A DNA stretch of 64,000 bases from Chitinophaga sancti (GTDB lineage: Bacteria > Bacteroidota > Bacteroidia > Chitinophagales > Chitinophagaceae). The DNA lies in assembly GCF_034087045.1 (NCBI RefSeq), contig NZ_CP139247.1, positions 7,032,001-7,096,000 on the forward strand, read 5' to 3'. A program made the translations under genes and the position numbers. Of this stretch, positions 18,294 to 28,083 are shown piece by piece. The stretch's first letter is position 1; each line of letters opens with the position of its first letter. The notes below the pieces were generated by a model that was not told the DNA's origin, did not search any database, and saw nothing but the letters and a program-made list of their open reading frames with translations.

Positions 18294-18612
18294 CTATTAC
18301 GGGTCAATTTTTTTTTCGAGGCTACAGCTAGGATTTTTTCTCCCATAAATACATAAATAATACAAATATTGTTCATTTTTTAATAATTTATAACGTGTAT
18401 AACTATCGTATTTAGTATTGCACTTGCCCCATTTCCCTAACAGTCATATACTGGAAAATCATTACTATAGCATATTATAGCGAACATCCACTGCTCAGGT
18501 CACTACGCTGGGGATTTTTTCAATTTTGTGCAAATGATATTTTTGATTTAACTTGCTCTCGTCTGAGAATGCTATAATCAATAAAAAACTGGAAATAACT
18601 CCACTCTAACTA
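18294..18612. other. Intergenic region upstream of the acyltransferase
   Basis: 319 bp, very AT-rich, between divergent transcripts. One candidate promoter is annotated at 18515-18545. Nothing else (no RNA, repeat or small ORF) could be supported. Confidence 0.4.
18515..18545 (+). promoter_or_regulatory. Candidate promoter for the exopolysaccharide operon
   Basis: A -7 element TATTTTTG (18538-18545, matches TAnnTTTG) lies exactly 19 bp after a TTTT tetramer (18515-18518), a weak version of the -33 TTTG. It sits 68 bp before the first possible acyltransferase start. Confidence 0.4.
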
Positions 18613-19893
18613 ATGACCAAAAGGTCATTAAGGTTTTTTATTGTTTTATATTATCACCATTCCATGACCTCGAATAAGCCCTCATCATTATACTTTTTTA
18701 GTCTGGATGCAATCAGGGGATTTGCGGCACTCATTGTCGTATTATGCCATTGGCAATTCTTCTTTTATAAGGACTATACTGTTCAGACAGCTCCCCTTGA
18801 AGATTTCCAATTACCACTTTATTCCGTATTCTCCATCTTTTATCATCATGCATTTTATGCAGTAGACCTCTTTTTCCTGCTATCAGGTTTTATATTTTTC
18901 TGGTTCTATGCAGATAAGATCGCAAAGGGGGCTACCAGTTTTAACTATTTCATTACCTACAGGTTCACACGCCTATATCCAGTGCATGTTCTTACGCTAC
19001 TGGCCATTATCCCCTTGCAAATGCTGATGGTGAAACAGTCAGGGCATACCTTTATTATACAAAATAATGACTACTGGCATTTTCTGCTTAACCTGTTCGT
19101 AATCCACAGCTGGGGCTTTGAGAAAACACCGGCGCTCAATGGATTTAACGGGCCATCATGGTCTGTATCCGTAGAGTTGTTGCTCTACCTGTTGTTCTTC
19201 CTCATTGCATGGCGTAAACAACATAACAGAAAAGGATTATTGATCTTATTGGTCGTTGCTGGTGCTATTGTCCAGGCTATTTACCCAATGATTGGTCAGG
19301 GTATCTATTCTTTCTTCCTGGGGGCACTCGTGTATCATATTTATTCCTGGTTGTGTACTAAAAAAGATTTCGGGACACTGACCCGCAATATTGCCATTGC
19401 TGCTGTGTTGTTATGGATGTATATCCTGGCCGAATATTATTTTTCGTTTACTCATCGCCTGTTCTTCTCTGTTACTCACAAATTACTGCCAGCCTGGACG
19501 AATGAAAAAAATGAAAAGATCTTTTACCTGGCGACTAATACATTTTTCAGGACGATCGTTTCTCCTGTTACCGTACTGGTATTAGCCATGGCAGAGACGA
19601 TCAAAAGCGGTATCAGGGCCAGGTGGACACAACTACTCGGAAATTCCAGCTATTGCCTGTACCTGATTCACTTTCCGCTCATGGTTGCTGCCGCCGTACT
19701 GGTCAATGCGCTGGGTTTACCAAAAACAGTATTCCAGTCTCCCCTCACCTTACTATTATTCTATGTAGTTCTGATCACACTAAGTATTTTGGGCCACCAC
19801 TATTTCGAGCTCCCTGTACAACAGACTTTACGACAGAAATTGATTAAAAAAAGGACGAGCGCTGTGCCTGCTGCTATCATTCCGGAAGCATAA
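18613..19893 (+). CDS. Acyltransferase-3 family membrane protein
   Basis: Up to 426 residues of an OafA/NolL-type acyltransferase: LDAIRGFAALIVVLCHW carries the family Arg and catalytic-type His, followed by an RFTRLYP motif and about ten membrane helices. Such enzymes O-acetylate or succinylate surface sugars in the inner membrane. An ATG at 18664, 17 codons in, directly precedes the conserved core and may be the true start. It lies 44 bp before the Wza gene on the same strand, so it probably opens the export operon and modifies the polymer. Confidence 0.85.
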   Translation: MTKRSLRFFIVLYYHHSMTSNKPSSLYFFSLDAIRGFAALIVVLCHWQFFFYKDYTVQTAPLEDFQLPLYSVFSIFYHHAFYAVDLFFLLSGFIFFWFYADKIAKGATSFNYFITYRFTRLYPVHVLTLLAIIPLQMLMVKQSGHTFIIQNNDYWHFLLNLFVIHSWGFEKTPALNGFNGPSWSVSVELLLYLLFFLIAWRKQHNRKGLLILLVVAGAIVQAIYPMIGQGIYSFFLGALVYHIYSWLCTKKDFGTLTRNIAIAAVLLWMYILAEYYFSFTHRLFFSVTHKLLPAWTNEKNEKIFYLATNTFFRTIVSPVTVLVLAMAETIKSGIRARWTQLLGNSSYCLYLIHFPLMVAAAVLVNALGLPKTVFQSPLTLLLFYVVLITLSILGHHYFELPVQQTLRQKLIKKRTSAVPAAIIPEA

Positions 19894-19937
19894 TCTATTC
19901 AACCATCAAATACACACGATTTATAATTAAATAACAC

Positions 19938-20702
19938 ATGAAATCCACAATCCATTTACTGTTAATTAGCAGTTTGTTTTTAATGGCGAGCTGTATTGAA
20001 ACCAAAAAAATTACCTATTTAAACGACATCCAGCAACAAATGGGTGAGGAAAACGGGCATTCCTTACAGCCACTTAAAGTTCAGCCGGGGGATGTACTGC
20101 AAATTACTGTTACGACCATTGATAAAGACATTTCCCAGATTCTGAATCCTGCTGCTGTATCCGCTGTTTCCACTACTGCCAATGGTATTGATCCCGGATA
20201 TATCGTAGATAGTGACGGCTACATCAATCTCCCGATGGCAGGCAGGGTCTATGTAAAGGATAAAACAACGGCTGAAATCAACACTGTCATTACTACAGAA
20301 CTGGACAAAAGTATCCGTAATGCCTTTGTTTCTACCCGTATTACCAATTTCAAAATATCTGTGTTAGGTGATGTTGCACGCCCAGGCTCGTTCAAGATAG
20401 GCGCTGAACGGGTGTCCATACTGGATGCACTCAGCATGGCCGGCGATATGAATGTAACCGCCCTGCATGATAATGTTACTGTGATCAGGGAAGTAGATGG
20501 TGTAAAAAAGTACGTGTCCCTCAACCTGACTGACAGCAAAGTGCTTTCATCACCATACTATTACCTGAATAATAATGATGTGGTTTATATAAGACCAGGC
20601 AAGAACAAAGTGTTCAATAGTTCAAAATTCGTTACGCTGATTCCGACTATGATAAGCGCATTGTCCCTCATCACAACACTTATTATCGTTACAGTTAAAT
20701 GA
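19938..20702 (+). CDS. Wza-like polysaccharide export lipoprotein
   Basis: 254 residues. A lipoprotein signal with lipobox MASC (C19) is followed by a poly-export domain ('VQPGDVLQITVTT', 'VDSDGYINLPMAGRV') and an SLBB-like beta-grasp region ('ISVLGDVARPGSF', 'ILDALSMAGD'). A C-terminal hydrophobic helix (about 232-253) follows, as in Wza-type channels. It forms the outer-membrane exit for exopolysaccharide with the Wzc kinase, whose ATG overlaps its stop (ATGA at 20699). Shorter than E. coli Wza (379), normal for Bacteroidota. Confidence 0.9.
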   Translation: MKSTIHLLLISSLFLMASCIETKKITYLNDIQQQMGEENGHSLQPLKVQPGDVLQITVTTIDKDISQILNPAAVSAVSTTANGIDPGYIVDSDGYINLPMAGRVYVKDKTTAEINTVITTELDKSIRNAFVSTRITNFKISVLGDVARPGSFKIGAERVSILDALSMAGDMNVTALHDNVTVIREVDGVKKYVSLNLTDSKVLSSPYYYLNNNDVVYIRPGKNKVFNSSKFVTLIPTMISALSLITTLIIVTVK

Positions 20703-23077
20703 TTCCTCAAGTTATGAACCAAAAAAGCGAAACAAATAATCGGGCTGCAGTTATTGATCTGAATGACCTGTTGAAGAAACTGGCATTCCACTGGCCACTT
20801 TATCTCATCCTCATCCTGCTCTCTGTTTTGGGAGCATTCATTTACCTGAAATATGCCAAACCAAGGTATATGTCCAGCGCTAAGTTGTATCTGAAAGATG
20901 AAAAGAAAGGGGGTGGCGAAGAAATGGATATGCTCAAGTCGCTCTCCCTATTCAATAGCGGAAAAAATATTGAGAATGAAATGGAAGTGATCAAGTCGCC
21001 GATATTAATTGCCAAGGTAATCAGGGACAATCACTTTAACATTCGTTACTATCGGAAGGCAGCAGTCCGTAATGAAGAACTTTATGACAACTCACCGTTC
21101 AGTATCCGGGTTCTTAGTGATACTGCCAATATCGGCAATTATGTTTTTGATATCACCCCGGAAATAAACGGTCTGAAAGTAAAAGCTAATTACGGTGATG
21201 ACCTGACGAAAGATTTCACTGTGCAATCAGGCGTACCTTTTACCGTTGGGCATGATCAGTTTAGCATTACTTACAGCACCCCCACAACAGGGGTTCCCGG
21301 CATAAATGACTACCGCATCCGGGTGGATTCTATTGCAGAACTGGCCTATGAAAAGTTGGACGATATCGGCACAGCGCTGGTGAATAAAGACGCGACTGTA
21401 ATATTGGTGACTTATGAGGATGCCGTCGCTGCACGTGCTGCTCACTTTATCAATGCACTGCTGGATACCTACAACGATTATACGCTGGATGATAAGAACA
21501 GGGTAGCCCTGAAAACGATCAACTTCCTCTCTGTACGTATTGACTCCCTGCGCGATGAGTTGGGCTACCTGGAAAAACAGGAGGAACGATTCAAGGTGCA
21601 GCGGGGTATTACCGATATTGAAGGCACTTCCAAACTGGCACTGGAACAGGTAAAGGATGCGGATATCAAACTGAATGATGCAAATATGCAGCTCTCCGTA
21701 TTCGACCAGGTAGACGAGTACCTGAATGCACCGGGTAATAGTTATCCTTTCGCACCAATGCTGGGCACCGTGGATCAGACCCTGACGGCCATGATCAACA
21801 GGTATGAAGAGCTGCTGAAAGAAAAAAACAAACTATCGCTCTCCCTGCAGCCCAGCAGTATGATCGTACAAAACCTGGATGGCCAAATAGAAGATGCACG
21901 TAATACGATTAAAAATTACATCTCCGGTTACAGGCGCAACGCCGGTGTAGCACAAAACCAGATGCAGCAGAAGGTCAACCAGATCCAGGCTAAAATCGCC
22001 AACATTCCGGCTTACGAAAGAGAATATATCAATATCAAAAGACAACAGGGCGTAAAGGAAAACCTCTACCTCTACCTGTTGAAAAAGAAAGAAGAAGCAT
22101 CGGTTTCCTATGCAAGTAATGTGACCGACAACAAGGTTATTGCTCCTGCGTTCGTTCCTGAAAAACCGGAATCACCCAGGAAAACGATGGCCTTTGTAGG
22201 ATTTCTTGCTGCTGGTCTGGCATTGGGTACCCTTTACATTTACCTGAAATATTTCCTTAACAATAGGATCCTTAGCAAAACTGAGATCGAACAATTATTT
22301 GAACTCCCGCTTATGGCAGAAATATACCAGGATGAAGAAGAAACAGCCAAAAACTTTTCCCTTCAAAACAGGTCCGTACTACTGGAACAAATCTTCAACT
22401 TACGTACCAATCTTCGTTACCTGTTGAACGAACATACTGATAGTACTACTATCCTGGTTACTTCCAGCATTTCCGGTGAGGGTAAAACTTTCTTAAGTGC
22501 GCACCTGGGCAACTCCCTCACAGTAAATAAAAAGAAAGTAATACTGCTGGAACTTGACCTGCGTAAACCAAAGCTCTCCAAGTTCCTGGGCATGGACAAT
22601 TTTACAGGCATCACTAATTATATCGTAGAGAATAAATCGATCGACGAAATTATACGCAAGGTGCCAGGTACCGACCTGCACCTGATTTCATCCGGACCTA
22701 TTCCTCCCAATCCCGCGGAACTGATAGAAGGAAACAGGATGCGTACGCTACTGACTACACTGAAAGAACGCTATGATTACATCATCATTGATACGGCACC
22801 AATCGGTATTGTTTCTGATGCAAAGAGTCTGGCACCCTATATAGACGCCACCCTCTTTGTAGTACGTTACAATTTCACCTTAAAATCAAAACTAAAAGCA
22901 GTAGCAGAAAATATCAGGGAAGGCCATTTCCGCAAGACGGGTATCATCTTCAACGGTATTGAACAGGATAGCTTCTATCCAAACTATTATTACGATCACT
23001 ATTCATATTCACAGGAAAATCTGAAAGTAAAAAGATGGTTTTCATTTTTCAAAAAACTAAAACATCGTCTTGCATAA
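20699..23077 (+). CDS. Wzc-like polysaccharide co-polymerase / tyrosine autokinase
   Basis: 792 residues. A Wzz domain with a transmembrane helix lies near 37-57, with a long periplasmic coiled coil and a second helix near 498-518. The cytoplasmic BY-kinase has Walker A SSISGEGKT (about 588-597), Walker A' LELDLRKP and Walker B IIIDTAP (about 695). The C-terminus has a tyrosine cluster (YPNYYYDHYSYS), the usual autophosphorylation tail. It controls chain length and export with the Wza gene upstream. Overlaps both neighbours, so translational coupling is likely. Confidence 0.92.
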   Translation: MIPQVMNQKSETNNRAAVIDLNDLLKKLAFHWPLYLILILLSVLGAFIYLKYAKPRYMSSAKLYLKDEKKGGGEEMDMLKSLSLFNSGKNIENEMEVIKSPILIAKVIRDNHFNIRYYRKAAVRNEELYDNSPFSIRVLSDTANIGNYVFDITPEINGLKVKANYGDDLTKDFTVQSGVPFTVGHDQFSITYSTPTTGVPGINDYRIRVDSIAELAYEKLDDIGTALVNKDATVILVTYEDAVAARAAHFINALLDTYNDYTLDDKNRVALKTINFLSVRIDSLRDELGYLEKQEERFKVQRGITDIEGTSKLALEQVKDADIKLNDANMQLSVFDQVDEYLNAPGNSYPFAPMLGTVDQTLTAMINRYEELLKEKNKLSLSLQPSSMIVQNLDGQIEDARNTIKNYISGYRRNAGVAQNQMQQKVNQIQAKIANIPAYEREYINIKRQQGVKENLYLYLLKKKEEASVSYASNVTDNKVIAPAFVPEKPESPRKTMAFVGFLAAGLALGTLYIYLKYFLNNRILSKTEIEQLFELPLMAEIYQDEEETAKNFSLQNRSVLLEQIFNLRTNLRYLLNEHTDSTTILVTSSISGEGKTFLSAHLGNSLTVNKKKVILLELDLRKPKLSKFLGMDNFTGITNYIVENKSIDEIIRKVPGTDLHLISSGPIPPNPAELIEGNRMRTLLTTLKERYDYIIIDTAPIGIVSDAKSLAPYIDATLFVVRYNFTLKSKLKAVAENIREGHFRKTGIIFNGIEQDSFYPNYYYDHYSYSQENLKVKRWFSFFKKLKHRLA

Positions 23078-24419
23078 GATCCTTCAAAATAGTGGTTGGC
23101 TGCTGATTGACAAACTGGCGCGGCTGTTGCTTGGTTTATTTACCATGGCGATGATTGCACGTCATATCGGCCCTGAGAAATTTGGCATCTGGAACTATTC
23201 TATAGCGCTTACTGCGATTGTAGGTGCTATGGCCGTGTTGGGTCTGGACAAAATCGTAGTGAAAGAACTGGTATCTGCACCTGAACGCAGGGATGAGATT
23301 GTATCTACAGCGCTGTGTATGCGAATTGTAGCGGGCATTCTATCCTGCACAATTTGTATTATGATCCCCTGGTTCACCAGGCAGAACAATCCTTTGTACA
23401 TCTGGTGTACCACCATTACTGCTTTTAATATCCTGCTGCAATCATTCGATGTATTTGACTACTTCTACCAGGCACAAAACCAGGTTCAACGGGTTATTAT
23501 ACCGAAGGTGACCATATTTGTTTTATTCTGCCTGATCAAGATAATGTGTATCAGGATGAATCTTTCCTTTAGGATTATCCTGTGGGTGTCTCTTGTTGAA
23601 CTGGTGATTACCTACCTGCTCATATTTGGTTATTACATCTGGCATGAAGGCATTACCTCACTGTTTAAAGTACGTATGCAGGAAGCCCGCTACCTGATTT
23701 CACAAAGCTGGTCCCTTCTGTTCACCGGTGTACTTGTACTGTTGTACATGAAAAGCGATCAGCTCATGCTGGATATACTGACTACCCCGCAACAATTGGG
23801 AGAGTATGCAGCAGCTGCCCGTATATCTGAATTGTGGTATGCGATACCGACGGTGATAGCCGTTGCTATTTTACCCAACCTGATACTGAAAAGGCAAACC
23901 AATCACGGCAGGTATTTAGAAAATGTGGAAAAATGGATCCGGCTTTCTATGTGGGGCAGTACTGTGATCGCTATTATTATGGCAGTTGCTTCCAGCTGGC
24001 TCACAGGCATCTTATATGGCAACCAGTATCCACTTGCAGGTGTGATCCTTTCCATACATATATGGGCGAATATACCCGTATTTATATCCGTTGCCATTAT
24101 GCAATACCAGATAGTGGAAGGTAACTATAAAGCTAACCTGTATGCAACTATTGCAGGTATTGCAGCGAACCTGCTGATCAACCTGTTGCTGATTCCTACA
24201 CTGGGAGGTATAGCCGCAGCTATTGCTACCGTTATTTCTTATACAACCGTCGCTACCTGCCTGATCATCGTTGACAAAACCGGGCAGGCAAAAATGTTCA
24301 TTATAAAAATGCTACACCCAGGAAAGGCGCTTGCAGATATTTGGCAGTTGCATCTGGCGTTGAAGAGTTCTATTGAAAACTTAATATCTGTATTACGTCA
24401 AAAGTCGTTAAGTAAATGA
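23070..24419 (+). CDS. Wzx-type oligosaccharide flippase
   Basis: 449 residues, TTG start inside the end of the kinase gene. About 12-14 hydrophobic helices and the 'ARHIGPEKFGIWNYS' pattern identify the polysaccharide-synthase/RfbX (MOP) superfamily. It would flip undecaprenyl-linked repeat units across the inner membrane before polymerisation. The stop overlaps the next ATG (ATGA at 24416). Together with a Wzy-like protein at 26668 this implies a Wzx/Wzy-dependent pathway. Confidence 0.88.
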   Translation: MHKILQNSGWLLIDKLARLLLGLFTMAMIARHIGPEKFGIWNYSIALTAIVGAMAVLGLDKIVVKELVSAPERRDEIVSTALCMRIVAGILSCTICIMIPWFTRQNNPLYIWCTTITAFNILLQSFDVFDYFYQAQNQVQRVIIPKVTIFVLFCLIKIMCIRMNLSFRIILWVSLVELVITYLLIFGYYIWHEGITSLFKVRMQEARYLISQSWSLLFTGVLVLLYMKSDQLMLDILTTPQQLGEYAAAARISELWYAIPTVIAVAILPNLILKRQTNHGRYLENVEKWIRLSMWGSTVIAIIMAVASSWLTGILYGNQYPLAGVILSIHIWANIPVFISVAIMQYQIVEGNYKANLYATIAGIAANLLINLLLIPTLGGIAAAIATVISYTTVATCLIIVDKTGQAKMFIIKMLHPGKALADIWQLHLALKSSIENLISVLRQKSLSK

Positions 24420-25111
24420 GTCAAGTTAAAAAATTAATTGCCCGGTTGGGATCAAAGCTAGCACCTCATATCAGGTACCTGGCTCCGGCATACAGTTCGG
24501 AGGGGGAAGACCTGATTTTGAAAAGAATTTTTGACAACAAGCAAAATGGTACCTATGTAGATGTAGGTGCACACCATCCTTTTCGTGTATCCAACACTTA
24601 TATATTCTATAAAAAACGCTGGAAAGGCATCAACATCGATCCAAACCCCGGCTCCAAAGAGATGTTTGACAGATACCGTCCACTGGATACCAACCTGGAA
24701 ATGGGCGTATCCTCCACCAGGCAGCACCTGACCTACCACATCTTTAATGACCCTGCGCTGAATACCTTTTCGCCTGAAAAGGTGGAAGAATACACACAGG
24801 ACCCTAAATACAAAGTGATTGGGAAAAAACAGATTGAAACCTGGCCACTGGGTGACATTCTGGATAAATATCTTCCTGCCGGTACTGCGATCGACTTCCT
24901 TACTATTGATGCAGAAGGATTGGATATGGATGTGCTGCGCTCAAACAACTGGAAAAAGTATCGACCTGCATTCATCCTTGTAGAAGGCAATCCCTTCCTG
25001 CTGGGAGACATGTATAATACAGAGCTGGGCAAATTCATGCAGGCAGCGGGTTACGACATCTTTGCCAAAACCTATTATACCTACATTTTCAGGAATATCA
25101 AAAGCCTTTAG
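24416..25111 (+). CDS. FkbM-family methyltransferase
   Basis: 231 residues. 'GTYVDVGAHHP...SNTY' is motif I of the FkbM type, 'GINIDPNPGS' the acidic loop, and 'IDFLTIDAEGLDMDVLRS' the later conserved block. It is the subtype with an N-terminal 'YSSEGEDLIL' motif seen in glycan clusters. Start overlaps the flippase stop by 4 bp and the next gene begins 5 bp after its stop. Likely methylates a sugar on the repeat unit. Confidence 0.85.
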   Translation: MSQVKKLIARLGSKLAPHIRYLAPAYSSEGEDLILKRIFDNKQNGTYVDVGAHHPFRVSNTYIFYKKRWKGINIDPNPGSKEMFDRYRPLDTNLEMGVSSTRQHLTYHIFNDPALNTFSPEKVEEYTQDPKYKVIGKKQIETWPLGDILDKYLPAGTAIDFLTIDAEGLDMDVLRSNNWKKYRPAFILVEGNPFLLGDMYNTELGKFMQAAGYDIFAKTYYTYIFRNIKSL

Positions 25112-25116
25112 CGTAT

Positions 25117-25758
25117 ATGAATAAGTTATATGTACAGTATGGATGTGGTCCCTATTCAGCGCCTGATGGATGGACCAATTTTGATGCAAGTCCAACACTC
25201 CGTATCCAGCAGTTACCTATCCTTGGCAAATTGCTGAAAAGCAGGCTGCATGTTACTTTCCCAAAAGATGTACACCAAGGAGATATTCTGAAATCATTGC
25301 CTGGTATCAGTGAAAATTCCTGCGATGGTGTATACTGTTCTCATGTACTGGAGCATCTTTCTTATGATGATTGTCTGCTGGCTGTGCGTAATACCTATTG
25401 CATTCTGAAACCAGGCGGCTATTTCCGCTGCGTATTACCTGACCTTGAATCGGCTGCCAGGGAATATGTAGAAGACCTCGCCAACCACGATATCAATGCA
25501 AATACCAAGTTCCTCGAAAAAACGATGCTGGGCAAAAAGCAACGGCAAAGGGGATTCAAAAGTCTGCTGACAAGTACGCTGGGCAACAGCGATCATCTAT
25601 ACATGTGGGATCATCTCTCCCTGTCCAACATCTTGCGGGAAGCAGGTTTTAGTACCGTCCGGCAATGTGCATTCAATGATTGTCCGGATCCAATGTTTAA
25701 GCTGGTAGAAGAAAGAACAAGATTTGAAAATGCAGTATCACTTGAAGCTATTAAATGA
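25117..25758 (+). CDS. Class I SAM-dependent methyltransferase (EPS-associated, copy 2)
   Basis: 213 residues, paralog of the 15879 gene: same opening 'LYVQYGCG', 'NFDASPTLR.QQLP', 'SHVLEHL.Y.D.L.AVRNTY' and 'REYVEDL.NHD' blocks, about two-thirds identical by eye along the whole length. The strong conservation of the C-terminal HHL/MWD.LSLSN region shows a shared fold beyond motif I. Its stop overlaps the next ATG (ATGA at 25755). Function in glycan methylation is inferred from context. Confidence 0.82.
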   Translation: MNKLYVQYGCGPYSAPDGWTNFDASPTLRIQQLPILGKLLKSRLHVTFPKDVHQGDILKSLPGISENSCDGVYCSHVLEHLSYDDCLLAVRNTYCILKPGGYFRCVLPDLESAAREYVEDLANHDINANTKFLEKTMLGKKQRQRGFKSLLTSTLGNSDHLYMWDHLSLSNILREAGFSTVRQCAFNDCPDPMFKLVEERTRFENAVSLEAIK

Positions 25759-26665
25759 TGAAGCTCGAAACACCTGTGCTATTACTGATATTCAACCGTC
25801 GCTTTCAGACCATGCGGGTATTTGAACAAATCAAAGCCCAACAACCTTCCCGGTTGTTTATCGCAGCAGACGGTCCCCGTCCTGGTAAACCAGGCGAAGC
25901 CTCCCTGTGTGCAACTACCCGGAATGAAGTGATGAATGCGGTGGACTGGCCATGTGAAGTAAAAACCTTGTTCAGAGATGAAAACCTGGGGTGTGGCAAA
26001 GCAGTGAGCAGCGCCATCGGGTGGTTCTTTGAACAGGTAGAAGAAGGAATTATCCTGGAAGATGACTGCATACCAGATCCCACCTTTTTCAGCTTCTGTA
26101 CCACCCTGCTGGAGCGATACAGACATGATAACCATGTGATGCATATCGCTGGCAGCAATTACCAGATGGGACAGCAAAGAGGTGATGCATCTTATTACTT
26201 TTCACGATTCGCACACATCTGGGGATGGGCTACCTGGCGCAGGGCATGGAAATATTATGACTTTACCCTCCAGCGGTATAAGGATGTTTCCAGGAAAGGT
26301 ATGAACCGCCAGTTCCTCACAGATATTGACAACATCTATAGCAATAGAATCGATACCTGGGATATTCAATGGTTTATGAGTGTGTGGTTCAATCACGGAT
26401 ATGCCATCATTCCTAATACCAACCTGATTAAAAACATCGGGTATGGAAAGGAAGCAACACATACCCGCGCCACGCCTGCATGGTTCAAAAAATGGCATAT
26501 GGCAGTATCAGCAATATCGTTCATCCAAAAGAGATAAGCATTGACAATGCGGCTGATAATTATTCTGTAGCGAGCCTGTTCAATCCTCCTTACCTGTCTT
26601 ATATAGCAAAGAAGATTGTAAGGGGCACACCATTCCTCCATAACCTGTATAAGCGCATTTCGTAA
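25755..26665 (+). pseudogene. Glycosyltransferase (GT-A, GT2-like) with a -1 frameshift
   Basis: The 0 frame gives 260 residues ending at 26537, with a GT-A core: 'LLIFNRR', 'RLFIAADGPRPG', metal-site 'ILEDDCIPD' and 'WGWATWRRAWK'. After codon 246 an A6 tract (26487-26492) marks a shift: the -1 frame continues with 'IVHPKEISID', the usual C-terminal block of this family, and runs to 26665. The next gene starts 3 bp later (26668), exactly as expected if the intact gene ends there. It is a real mutation, a sequencing indel, or a -1 slip at AAAAAA. The 0-frame product lacks only about 60 C-terminal residues, so some activity may remain. Confidence 0.7.
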
Positions 26666-26667
26666 AT

Positions 26668-28083
26668 ATGGATAGTATTTATAACGCCCTCATCAGCAGT
26701 AATCCATTCGTGGAGATGTTCAAGGAAGCTATGCCCCTTGTCATCGCCAGTATATTGTTATACCTGCACTACAGCAGGAGGATCACTGCGATGGAAACTG
26801 CTCTATTTGCCTTTGCCACTGAAGCTTATACGATGCTGATAATAGGTCCTACTTTTACTGCGACTTTCTTTATCAGTGCAGTCTTCATGGTAGAGCAGGC
26901 ACACAGGCTTTTTACAGGGCAGACACTCATCAGACGGGAATACTTATTATTACTGGTACTACCGGCATTGTCAAGCCTGGCTATTTTTGTTCTTGTGCAG
27001 GTGTATAAAGATCCATTCTATTATCCGCCTGGTAAGAAATCGGCTTTCTACTTCAGACCCATTTATTTTTACATCAAGTCGTTTCTACCGCTCTTTGCGC
27101 TGGGGGCTAAGATTGTACAGGAAAGGAAACAGTTGTCTTTTGAGCTGTATACTGTCACGATGAAAAAGATTGCAAAATTTTCTTTTGTAATTGCCATTCT
27201 GCAGATCGTGTCACAATTTATATTCGAAAGTGAAACACTGGGTGAGATCATCGGGTTACAACACCGTTACCTGCTGGAGCAATCCACGTCCTTTTTCAGC
27301 CTGCGCATACAGGCATTATTTGCAGAGCCCAAAGTGTTCAGTGCATTTCTATCACTCACCATTCCCTTGTTTATAAATGACAGGGAATACAAGTGGGCTA
27401 CAATCTCATTGATCATGGGTGTGCTCACAGTATCTCAAACCTTCTGGATCAACCTGCTTTCGGCAGGTATCTGCTGTATTTTTCTCGCCAGGATTTCATC
27501 TGCCAGGTTACGTATACTCTTATCCATGAGCATTATTATCGGTCTATTCCTGGGAATCGCAGCATCCAGTAAATATTTTATTAAGCTGTACGCCAAAAAC
27601 CAGACAAATACCTTTTACCAGTTAGTGTTCAAGCGCTCTGTATACAGGTATGATAATGAGATCTGGCAGAAAGACAATGTGGTAATGGGGATGCCATTAC
27701 AAAGGGATATGGAGCTGCCGGTGGTAGACTTTTTCAAAGATGAACCTTACCTGCTGCTGTCCGGCTATGGTGCGGGGAATAGTACGTTTATTCCTGCACA
27801 ATACTTCTTTGGGCAAATGAATTATGAAAACAGGTTGAACGGTATTGGCGGGCATAACCTGAATATGCGTTGGTTCTACATATTGGCAGAGTTTGGTTTC
27901 CTTTCCCTCATCTGCTTTTTCGCAGTGCTTACTATAACACGGCCACAGTTGGGGGCTTTTCAAAAAGGGTATTTCGTCTTTGTATGGGTATGTTTCTTTT
28001 TTAGTCAGATAGATCTGTTCCTGATAATAGTAGCAATGTTATGCGCTTACGATGATGGAGATACTAGTAAAACGACCATGTGA
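26668..28083 (+). CDS. Wzy-like O-antigen/EPS polymerase
   Basis: 471 residues with about 10-11 predicted membrane helices, a large external loop near residues 330-400 and a late 'GGHNLNMRWFYILAEFGFLSL' region resembling the ligase/polymerase family. Wzy proteins are poorly conserved in sequence, so the call rests on topology, the NxRWFxxxAEFG pattern and position between a glycosyltransferase and another glycosyltransferase in an operon with Wzx. Stop overlaps the next ATG (28080). Confidence 0.7.
   Translation: MDSIYNALISSNPFVEMFKEAMPLVIASILLYLHYSRRITAMETALFAFATEAYTMLIIGPTFTATFFISAVFMVEQAHRLFTGQTLIRREYLLLLVLPALSSLAIFVLVQVYKDPFYYPPGKKSAFYFRPIYFYIKSFLPLFALGAKIVQERKQLSFELYTVTMKKIAKFSFVIAILQIVSQFIFESETLGEIIGLQHRYLLEQSTSFFSLRIQALFAEPKVFSAFLSLTIPLFINDREYKWATISLIMGVLTVSQTFWINLLSAGICCIFLARISSARLRILLSMSIIIGLFLGIAASSKYFIKLYAKNQTNTFYQLVFKRSVYRYDNEIWQKDNVVMGMPLQRDMELPVVDFFKDEPYLLLSGYGAGNSTFIPAQYFFGQMNYENRLNGIGGHNLNMRWFYILAEFGFLSLICFFAVLTITRPQLGAFQKGYFVFVWVCFFFSQIDLFLIIVAMLCAYDDGDTSKTTM

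Noticed and set aside
26480..26665. Separate 61-residue gene after the glycosyltransferase
   Set aside because: Its sequence is the missing C-terminal block of the glycosyltransferase in the -1 frame; annotated as part of that gene.
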